DNA of 64,000 bases, from positions 62,001-126,000 of the forward strand of contig NZ_FOPM01000006.1 in the NCBI RefSeq assembly GCF_900113485.1. The letters are read 5' to 3'. The first letter of the stretch is position 1, and every line of letters starts with the position of its first letter. The DNA comes from Methylobacterium gossipiicola (lineage in GTDB: Bacteria; Pseudomonadota; Alphaproteobacteria; Rhizobiales; Beijerinckiaceae). The translations under genes were made by a program, and so were the position numbers. The notes under the pieces are model-generated. The model was not told where the DNA came from and searched no databases. It saw only the letters and a list, made by a program, of their open reading frames with translations. Shown here piece after piece: positions 58,388-64,000 of the stretch.

Positions 58388-59797
58388 TCATGGCGCGGCC
58401 GGGCGCCGGCGGCGTTCGCGCTTCTGGCCCTCGGGGGCGACGGCGTCGGCCTTCGCAGCCTCGGCCTTGGCGTCTTCGGGTCTGGCGCTTTCGGGTTTGG
58501 CGGCTTCCGCTTTGGCGCCTTCGGGCTTCGGCCCCGCCGCCCCCGGCGAAGGAGTTCCGCCCTCGGTCACCCGCACGCTCGCGCCATCGCGAAGACGGTC
58601 GGTGCCGTCGACCACCACGCGGTCGCCGACACTGAGCCCCGCCGTCACCGCCGTGCGGCTCCCATCCGCCTCGCCGAGCGTGATGGGACGGACCACGACC
58701 TTGTCGTCGCCCTGCAGGAGGTAGACGTAGGTGCCGGGCGTGCCGCGCAGGATCGCGGCGGTGGGAACGATGGGCGCGTCGCGCACGGTGTCGACGACGA
58801 GCTTGGCGTTGACGAACTGGTTCGGGAACAGGGCGTCGTCGGTGTTGTCGAACAGGGCGCGCAGCTTCACCGTGCCGGTGGTGGTGTCGATCTGGTTGTC
58901 CACGGTCTCGAGCGTGCCGGTGGCCAGCACCTTGGTGTCGCCGCGGTCGTAGGCCGAGACGGTGAGCTTGGCGCCGGCGCGCAGGCGGCGCATCACCTTG
59001 GCGACGTCGTCTTCGGGCAGGGTGAACACCACCGAGATCGGGTGCAGGCGCGTCACCACCACGAGGGCCGTCGAGGCGGCCGTGATGTAGTTGCCCTGAT
59101 CGATCTGGCGCAGGCCGACGCGGCCGTCCACGGGCGAGACGATGCGGGTATAGGCGATGTTGAGCTTCTGCTGATCGACCAGAGCCTGATCGGCCGCCAC
59201 CGTGCCCTCGTTCTGCTTCACCAGGGCGGCTTGCGTGTCGACGTTCTGCTTGGCGATGGAATCCTGCTGGGACAGGCGCTGGAAGCGAGCGAGATCGAGC
59301 TTCGAATTCTGCAGTTGCGCCTGATCGCGCATGAGCTGGCCCTGGTACTGGGCGAGCTGCGCCTCGTAGATCCGCGAGTCGATCTGGGCGAGGAAGTCGC
59401 CCTTCTTCACGGTCTGGCCCTCGCGGAAGCCGACCTCCATGAGGTAGCCGCTGATCTGCGAGCGCACCGTGACGGTATCCAGCGGCGTCACCGTGCCGAG
59501 ACCGGCCAGCACGATGGGCACGTCGCCGGAGGTGACGGTGGCGATGCCCACGGCCTGGGCCGGCTCGCCGTGGCGTCCGGCGCCCCGGCCGCCCTTGCGG
59601 GCGCCGGACGCCTCCGTCGTGCCCTCGGATTTGGGCGCGTAATGCGTGCGGTAGCCATAGTATCCGCCGCCCGCGAGGAGCAGCAGCAGGACGAGCCACA
59701 GCCAGCCGCGTCCCCGCCGCGCGGCGGGCGCCTGCGTCTCGGCCGGAGCGGCGTAGTCCCGCGCGGTCTCGGTGCGGATCGGGGAGTTCTCGTTCAT
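58388..59797 (-). CDS. RND efflux periplasmic adaptor (MdtA-type membrane fusion protein)
   Basis: A 469-residue adaptor. A cytoplasmic start ([20 protein letters not shown]) precedes one TM anchor ([19 protein letters not shown], about 31-49). A lipoyl half ([40 protein letters not shown]) is followed by an alpha hairpin and the second lipoyl half ([20 protein letters not shown]). Beta-barrel and membrane-proximal domains end in [21 protein letters not shown] Lys/Ala/Glu/Pro-rich repetitive tail of about 55 residues (units like [19 protein letters not shown]) follows and ends in an Arg cluster. It is first in the efflux operon and links permeases and channel across the periplasm. Confidence 0.94.
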   Translation of the reverse strand: MNENSPIRTETARDYAAPAETQAPAARRGRGWLWLVLLLLLAGGGYYGYRTHYAPKSEGTTEASGARKGGRGAGRHGEPAQAVGIATVTSGDVPIVLAGLGTVTPLDTVTVRSQISGYLMEVGFREGQTVKKGDFLAQIDSRIYEAQLAQYQGQLMRDQAQLQNSKLDLARFQRLSQQDSIAKQNVDTQAALVKQNEGTVAADQALVDQQKLNIAYTRIVSPVDGRVGLRQIDQGNYITAASTALVVVTRLHPISVVFTLPEDDVAKVMRRLRAGAKLTVSAYDRGDTKVLATGTLETVDNQIDTTTGTVKLRALFDNTDDALFPNQFVNAKLVVDTVRDAPIVPTAAILRGTPGTYVYLLQGDDKVVVRPITLGEADGSRTAVTAGLSVGDRVVVDGTDRLRDGASVRVTEGGTPSPGAAGPKPEGAKAEAAKPESARPEDAKAEAAKADAVAPEGQKRERRRRPAAP

Positions 59798-60025
59798 GGT
59801 GTCCCGGCGTCATCGGGCGCGGGGCCCTGGCGAAACGGCGTCGTCCCGATGTGGATCGCGCCGCGCCGCCGGCCAGTTCGGGGCATCGTCGCACCCGGGC
59901 GGACGGGGGTGGGGCTCCTCGAACTCTCGTGGTCGCGCGGCATGGCGCCTCTCTGGCGGTCCAATGCGTCGCCAGTACGGCATCCGCGTTTCCCCCGTGT
60001 TGCTGCGCCGAGCGCGGACGGAGGA

Positions 60026-60166
60026 TCAGGGCCGCAGGGCGGGATCGTAGGCCCGGACCACGGCGCGGTATTCCGCGTCCACGGGCGCCACCGGCATAAG
60101 GCGGCGCAGGCCGAGGCCGAGAAGGGCCGTGGCGACGGCGAGGAGGAGGCAGGTCCGGGTTCGCAT
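60026..60166 (-). CDS. Possible small membrane or secreted peptide, 46 aa
   Basis: A short frame MRTRTCLLLAVATALLGLGL followed by RRLMPVAPVDAEYRAVVRAY and DPALRP. It has a basic start, one hydrophobic helix and a short tail, which fits a signal-anchor peptide. It lies between the terminator at 60208 and the adaptor gene on the same strand. There is no clear family. The AGGA-like ribosome-binding site is poor, so this is tentative. Confidence 0.35.
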   Translation of the reverse strand: MRTRTCLLLAVATALLGLGLRRLMPVAPVDAEYRAVVRAYDPALRP

Positions 60167-60202
60167 GGCGCTTCGTCCTGCCACAGCCCCACGATGGCGG
60201 CA

Positions 60203-60333
60203 CGAAAAAAGGCCGTCGAGGGGGGCGACGGCCTTTCTCATGATCGGGAACTTCTGAACCATGACCGGAGCGTCGGCCGCCCTCGTGAGACGAGGGGGCG
60301 TAGTCCCGCAGGAGCCGCCGCCGCTCCGGCCAT
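60203..60333 (-). ncRNA. Candidate structured small RNA or attenuated leader upstream of the efflux operon
   Basis: Read on the minus strand, the segment from 60333 starts with the arm ATGGCCGGAGCG, which pairs with CGCTCCGGTCAT (12 bp, one G-U) 50 bases later. A nested stem CCCTCGT/ACGAGGG (60280-60296) lies between the arms. A ~25-base single-stranded part follows, then a perfect terminator stem and TTTTTT. The predicted transcription start from the promoter at 60340-60367 falls exactly on the first base of the long stem. No known RNA family was recognised. It could be an independent sRNA or a terminating leader controlling the downstream efflux genes. Confidence 0.5.
60208..60236 (-). terminator. 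Strong intrinsic terminator upstream of the efflux operon
   Basis: On the minus strand AAAGGCCGTCG and CGACGGCCTTT form a perfect 11-bp stem over a seven-base loop, and the T-run extends to six. It stands before, not after, the operon genes on that strand, so it must end a separate short transcript. Confidence 0.85.
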
Positions 60334-60339
60334 GACGAG

Positions 60340-60367
60340 AAGGTAGATCACGGGTGATGAATGTCAA
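60340..60367 (-). promoter_or_regulatory. Sigma-70-like promoter for the small RNA candidate
   Basis: Minus-strand TTGACA (60367-60362), 16 bases, TACCTT (60345-60340). The -35 hexamer is perfect and the -10 matches three of six. Expected start is near 60333. Confidence 0.5.
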
Positions 60368-60482
60368 CATTCGTCAGTCGAAAGGGAGGGGCGTCCCGGC
60401 GCCCGCGTGCGGGGCCGCACATTTCGCCCCGTGGAGCCCCCGTGTTACGCATCCGGCCCGTCCGCCGTCACCCACCGAAACC

Positions 60483-61637
60483 ATGAACCCCGTCCTCGCG
60501 AACCTGCCGACGACCATCTTCACCGTGATGTCGGGCCTCGCCCGCGACCTCGGGGCGATCAACCTCGGCCAGGGCTTTCCGGACGATCCGGGGCCGGAGG
60601 ACGTGCGGCGCAAGGCGGCGGAGGCCGTGCTCGACGGCGACAACCAATATCCGCCGATGATGGGGCTGCCGTCCTTACGCGCCGCCGTCGCGGCGCATTA
60701 CCGGCATCACCAGGATCTCGCCCTCGATCCGCAGACCGAGGTGATGGTGACCTCGGGCGCCACGGAGGCCCTGGCCGCCGCCCTCATCGGCCTCATCGCG
60801 CCGGGCGACGAGGTGGTGCTGTTCGCGCCCCTCTACGACGCCTACCTGCCCCTGGTGCGCCAGGCCGGCGGCGTGCCCCGCATCGTCAACCTCGCGCCGC
60901 CGCATTTCCAGTTGGAGGAAGAGGCCCTCGCGGCCGTGTTCTCCGACCGCACGAAGCTCGTGGTGCTGAACAACCCGCTCAACCCCAGCGCCACGGTGTT
61001 CGGCCGCGAGAACCTGAGCCTGCTGGCCCGGTTCTGCACCCGCCACGACGTCGTCGCCGTGTGCGACGAGGTGTGGGAGCACATCGTGTTCGATGGCGCC
61101 ACGCATTGCCCCCTGATGGCCCTGCCGGGGATGCGGGACCGCACGGTGAAGATCGGCTCGGCCGGCAAGATCTTCGGGCTGACGGGCTGGAAGGTCGGCT
61201 TCGTCATGGCGGCGGCCCCGCTCCTGAAGGCGGTGGCGCAAGCCCACCAGTTCCTCACCTTCACCACCCCGCCCTGCCTGCAGACGGCCGTGGCGTACGG
61301 GCTCGCCAAGGACGACGATTATTTCACCGCCATGCGGACCCGCTTCGCCCGCTCGCGCGACCGCCTGAGCGCCGGCCTCGCCGCGCGCGGCTTCACGGTG
61401 CTGCCGTCGGCCGGGACCTACTTCCTCAACATCGACATCGCGGCCCTGGGCTTTTCCGACGACGTCGCGTTCTGCGACGCCCTGGTGCGGCGCCACGGCG
61501 TCGCGGCGATCCCCGTCAGCGCCTTCTACGATGCCGACCCCGTGCGCCACATCGTGCGCCTGTGCTTCGCCAAATCCGACGCGACCCTCGACGCCGCCCT
61601 CGACCGCCTCGGCGACGTCGCCCGGACGGCGGCGTGA
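60483..61637 (+). CDS. PLP-dependent class I/II aminotransferase
   Basis: A 384-residue fold-type I aminotransferase resembling the YbdL/kynurenine aminotransferase group (methionine or aromatic amino acids with a keto acid acceptor). It opens with LPTTIFTVMSGLARDLGAIN, then LGQGFPDDPGPEDVRRKAAE. The phosphate cup is VTSGATEALAAALIGLIAPG. LVVLNNPLNPSATVFGRENL and VVAVCDEVWEHIVFDG hold the cofactor ring. The PLP lysine is in IGSAGKIFGLTGWKVGFV. The conserved Arg for substrate carboxylate is in HIVRLCFAKSD. Start ATG 60483; the true substrate is open. Confidence 0.9.
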   Translation: MNPVLANLPTTIFTVMSGLARDLGAINLGQGFPDDPGPEDVRRKAAEAVLDGDNQYPPMMGLPSLRAAVAAHYRHHQDLALDPQTEVMVTSGATEALAAALIGLIAPGDEVVLFAPLYDAYLPLVRQAGGVPRIVNLAPPHFQLEEEALAAVFSDRTKLVVLNNPLNPSATVFGRENLSLLARFCTRHDVVAVCDEVWEHIVFDGATHCPLMALPGMRDRTVKIGSAGKIFGLTGWKVGFVMAAAPLLKAVAQAHQFLTFTTPPCLQTAVAYGLAKDDDYFTAMRTRFARSRDRLSAGLAARGFTVLPSAGTYFLNIDIAALGFSDDVAFCDALVRRHGVAAIPVSAFYDADPVRHIVRLCFAKSDATLDAALDRLGDVARTAA

Positions 61638-61700
61638 TGCCTCGCGGCGCGCCGTGGGGGCGGCTTGCGGCCGGGGGGAGCCGGGTCCACATTTCTCCGC

Positions 61701-62174
61701 ATGAGCACGCAGCGCCTTCGCCCGGACCCGACAATGCCTTTCACCCGAGGCCCCGGCGCGGCGACGCCGTTCCGGCCCCGGGCCGACGACCGCGAGGCGA
61801 CGCTCCTGCGTCTCGAAGCCCTCGCGCACCTCATGGACTCGGCCTTCCTGATTCCGGGGATCAACCGCCGCGTCGGCATGGATGCCGTCGTGGGCCTCGT
61901 GCCGATCATCGGCGATGTCGCCGGCATGCTCATCGCCTCCTACGTGGTCAACGAGGCGCGCCGACTCGGCGCCCCGCGCTGGCTGGTCGCCCGGATGATG
62001 GCCAACGTGGTGATCGACGGGGCGCTCGGCGTGGTGCCGCTCGCCGGCGACCTGTTCGACGCCGTCTTCAAGGCCAACCGCCGCAACGTCGCCCTGCTGC
62101 GCCGGCACCTGGAAAAGACCGGGGGCTTACGACCGGGCGAGATCGACGGCACGGCGGTGCGGATCGACGGCTGA
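61701..62174 (+). CDS. DUF4112 membrane protein
   Basis: A 157-residue protein of the DUF4112 family. RLEALAHLMDSAFLIPGINR, then RVGMDAVVGLVPIIGDVAGM and LIASYVVNEARRLGAP carry the family's hallmark GLDAIIGLIPGxGD-like motif. A second, similar segment, VVIDGALGVVPLAGDLFDAV, and FKANRRNVALLRRHLEK complete it. Two hydrophobic hairpins are likely in the membrane. The function is unknown. An in-frame ATG at 61734 is a possible alternative start. Confidence 0.85.
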   Translation: MSTQRLRPDPTMPFTRGPGAATPFRPRADDREATLLRLEALAHLMDSAFLIPGINRRVGMDAVVGLVPIIGDVAGMLIASYVVNEARRLGAPRWLVARMMANVVIDGALGVVPLAGDLFDAVFKANRRNVALLRRHLEKTGGLRPGEIDGTAVRIDG

Positions 62175-62601
62175 GGCGCGCGCCGGCCGTTTGCTGCTGC
62201 GTTGACGATGTGGTGTCGCCGAAAGATCGGGCTCGCCGCTTCGATGGGGCGCACGCAGGCGCGTGCCTCCTGCCCCATGGGAGGTTCTGCCGGATTTCGA
62301 CATGGCGCGGGTCCCCTCTCCTGAAAGGAGAGGGACAGGGTAAGGTGTGCGACCTTTCCGGAGACGGACCACACCTCACCCCAACCCTCTCCTTTCAGGA
62401 GAGGGAGCCCGTCGCGGTCGATGCCATCTCGTCGCGGCTCTCGAAAGCGGTTGTGGGAAGCGGCGAAGCGCGCTCGCCCCGCGTTCGACCCCGCACCCCT
62501 TTCGCCATAACCCTGCCCAAGCCCCGGGGGAGCCGCCGCACCGCGCCCGCCCCCGCCAACGGATGCCGCATGACACCAGCACCCACCGCACGGGGCCGCC
62601 G
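62175..62601. other. Intergenic region with repeat copy 3
   Basis: These 427 bases have no gene. The centre is the palindromic repeat at 62311-62410. The left part (62200-62300) is AT-moderate without hairpins. The right part leads into the ABC permease gene and is open in several frames without a ribosome-binding site. Confidence 0.5.
62311..62410 (+). repeat. Palindromic repeat element, copy 3
   Basis: A ~100-bp element in the same orientation as copy 1: CCCTCTCC-TGAAA-GGAGAGGG, ACAGGGTAAGGTGTG, a ~22-base centre, CACACCTCACCCCAAC, then CCCTCTCC-TTTCA-GGAGAGGG. It is better preserved at both outer hairpins than copy 2 and has no DUF559 gene beside it. Confidence 0.75.
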
Positions 62602-63726
62602 ATGAACCGGATCGCGACCTTCGGCGAGGCCCCGGCCCCGGCCCGCACCGGCTGGCTCTCGCCCCTGTGGCGGCGGCGGCTCTCGAACTTCCGCCGCAAC
62701 CGCCTCGGCTTCTGGTCCTTCCTGATCTTCGCCGGCCTGTTCGGCACGAGCCTGTTCGCGGAGGTGATCGCCAACGACAAGCCCCTCGTCGTCTCCTACA
62801 AGGGCGAGATCCTGTTTCCCGTCCTCATCGACTACCCTGACGAGAAGTTCGGCGGCTTCTACGCGAAACCGAACTACCGCTCGGCCGAGACGCGCCAGGA
62901 GATCGCCGAACACGGCTGGGCGATCTGGCCGCCGATCCCGTATTCCTACGACACCATCATCGACGGGCTGCCGACGCCGTCGCCCTCCCCGCCGACCTGG
63001 ATGCTGACGGAGGCGCAGTGCGCGGCGGCGGGCAAACCCTGCGCCGACCTCGAAATGCACTGGCTCGGCACCGACAACACCACCCGCGACGTGCTGGCGC
63101 GGATCATCTACGGCTTTCGCATCTCGGTGCTGTTCGGCCTCATCCTGGCGCTGATCTCCTCGGTGATCGGCGTGATCGCCGGGGCGGTGCAGGGCTATTT
63201 CGGCGGCTGGGTCGACCTCGCGCTCCAGCGCTTCATCGAGGTCTGGAGCGGCATCCCCACCCTCTACCTCATCATCATCATCTCGGCCTTCATCGAACCG
63301 GGCTTCTTCGTGCTGCTCGGCATCCTGCTGCTGTTCTCGTGGGTGTCCCTGGTGGGCGTGGTGCGGGCCGAGTTCCTGCGGGCGCGCAACTTCGAGTATG
63401 TCCGCGCCGCCCGGGCGCTCGGCCTCTCCAACGTCCGCATCATGAGCCGCCACCTCCTGCCCAACGCCATGGTGGCGACGCTTACCTTCCTACCGTTCAT
63501 CCTCAACGGCTCCATCGGCACCCTGACGTCCCTCGACTTCCTCGGATTCGGCCTGCCGCCGGGCTCGGCGTCGCTGGGCGAACTCCTCGCCCAGGGCAAG
63601 GAGAACATCCAGGCGCCGTGGCTCGGGCTCACGGGCTTCATCGTGGTGGCGACGATGCTGAGCCTCCTCGTCTTCGCCGGCGAGGCAGTGCGCGACGCCT
63701 TCGATCCACGAAAATCGTTCGGCTGA
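62602..63726 (+). CDS. ABC transporter permease, YejE (microcin C/oligopeptide) type
   Basis: A 374-residue inner-membrane permease of the DppC/OppC class. N-terminal RRRLSNFRRNRLGFWSFLIF gives the first helix. A long periplasmic loop follows (LVVSYKGEILFPVLIDYPDE, then KFGGFYAKPNYRSAETRQEI), which is typical of YejE. The permease core starts HWLGTDNTTRDVLARIIYGF. The EAA loop contacting the ATPase is RAARALGLSNVRIMSRHLLP. Five further helices end in VVATMLSLLVFAGEAVRDAF. YejE normally lies behind yejA and yejB and before yejF, but none of these flanks it here. Start ATG 62602. Confidence 0.9.
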   Translation: MNRIATFGEAPAPARTGWLSPLWRRRLSNFRRNRLGFWSFLIFAGLFGTSLFAEVIANDKPLVVSYKGEILFPVLIDYPDEKFGGFYAKPNYRSAETRQEIAEHGWAIWPPIPYSYDTIIDGLPTPSPSPPTWMLTEAQCAAAGKPCADLEMHWLGTDNTTRDVLARIIYGFRISVLFGLILALISSVIGVIAGAVQGYFGGWVDLALQRFIEVWSGIPTLYLIIIISAFIEPGFFVLLGILLLFSWVSLVGVVRAEFLRARNFEYVRAARALGLSNVRIMSRHLLPNAMVATLTFLPFILNGSIGTLTSLDFLGFGLPPGSASLGELLAQGKENIQAPWLGLTGFIVVATMLSLLVFAGEAVRDAFDPRKSFG

Positions 63727-63971
63727 TCGCCCGGATCATCCCGGCGCCGGTCGCATCCTTCGGCAGGCCGGAATTCGGTAGCCCTCGCGCGCCGCGCGAG
63801 CTTCGCCATCCGATCTTTCTCGATCGAACGCCGCCGAGACCCCGGGCCTTCACGACGCGAACCGGGACAAGCCACGGGATCGATCGAGAAATGGAGCGCC
63901 AGGAAACGATTCTCTAAGCTCCGCTTGTAACTGTCGAATGTGACAAAATCCCCGCCGGACCTCCCTCCGCC
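63727..63971. other. Downstream intergenic region
   Basis: About 245 bases after the permease. No ATPase gene follows as would be expected for a complete oligopeptide operon. The stretch has no strong hairpin and no convincing ORF; the last 60 bases become AT-richer and may hold a promoter for the next gene. Confidence 0.4.
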
Positions 63972-64000
63972 ATGCCCCTCAGCGCCCCACAGGACATCCG
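63972..64000 (+). CDS. Possible start of a further gene (truncated by window end)
   Basis: An ATG at 63972 opens MPLSAPQDIR, and the window ends nine codons later. The preceding bases CCTCCCTCCGCC lack a good Shine-Dalgarno sequence. Too little is visible to name a product. Confidence 0.25.

Overview
The window looks like chromosomal DNA of a GC-rich alphaproteobacterium, most likely a Methylobacterium/Methylorubrum-type member of the Hyphomicrobiales. This rests on a MucR/Ros regulator, an alphaproteobacterial LexA box (GTTC-N7-GTTC) in front of an imuA-imuB-dnaE2 mutasome, DUF6481, MmcB and TIGR02281-type genes, a formaldehyde-dehydrogenase-like zinc enzyme and the codon/GC style. The genus is inferred from gene content and was not tested by a search. 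Most of the window is ordinary core or conserved accessory genome. There is no phage, integrase, IS transposase or CRISPR array.

Layout. 1-7.1 kb: 5' part of pyrF, a uracil-DNA glycosylase-family gene, an alpha/beta hydrolase, a zinc alcohol/formaldehyde dehydrogenase, two small unknowns and a two-subunit Mo-cofactor hydroxylase (iorAB-like). 7.3-13.3 kb: membrane histidine kinase, divergent cobT/cobS, DUF1289 plus a membrane aspartic protease, and a PAS-GGDEF diguanylate cyclase. 13.6-21.7 kb: dusA, an orphan ureE with a long His tail, a glycine-zipper lipoprotein, djlA-amiD, a secreted unknown, terC, a BaiN-like flavoprotein and a collagen-like secreted protein. 21.9-27.6 kb: the SOS mutasome. 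27.7-29.85 kb: tRNA-Lys(CUU) and leuA behind a leader-peptide attenuator. 30-38.9 kb: SRPBCC protein, lipoprotein, Nudix/PhzF/PdxY run, DedA, MmcB, cspA, a second Nudix with an MFS exporter, and a divergent LysR regulator. 38.9-40.1 kb: an AT-rich island with one unrecognised ORF. 40.1-48.8 kb: a Pat-type ligase/acetyltransferase, class II aldolase, mucR, membrane-anchored Mrr-type nuclease, zwf and a soluble chemoreceptor. 49.3-60.4 kb: a tripartite RND efflux operon (adaptor, two permeases, outer-membrane channel) read on the minus strand. 60.4-64 kb: aminotransferase, DUF4112 protein, a YejE-type ABC permease and the first codons of a further gene.

Most unusual signals. (1) The RND operon is split between its two permease genes by a plus-strand DUF559 nuclease-like gene bracketed by two oppositely oriented copies of a roughly 100-bp palindromic repeat; a third copy stands alone at 62.3 kb. 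(2) The second permease gene has its ribosome-binding site and GTG start inside a perfect 10-bp hairpin, and its protein carries a 77-residue Ala/Gly/Thr insertion. (3) Upstream of this operon a promoter, a structured ~130-nt segment and a strong terminator make an apparent small RNA. (4) leuA is preceded by a leader peptide with consecutive Leu codons and mutually exclusive hairpins.

Limits: no homology search or folding program was run. Functions come from motif and family recognition by eye, and start codons were chosen by Shine-Dalgarno position and expected N-termini.
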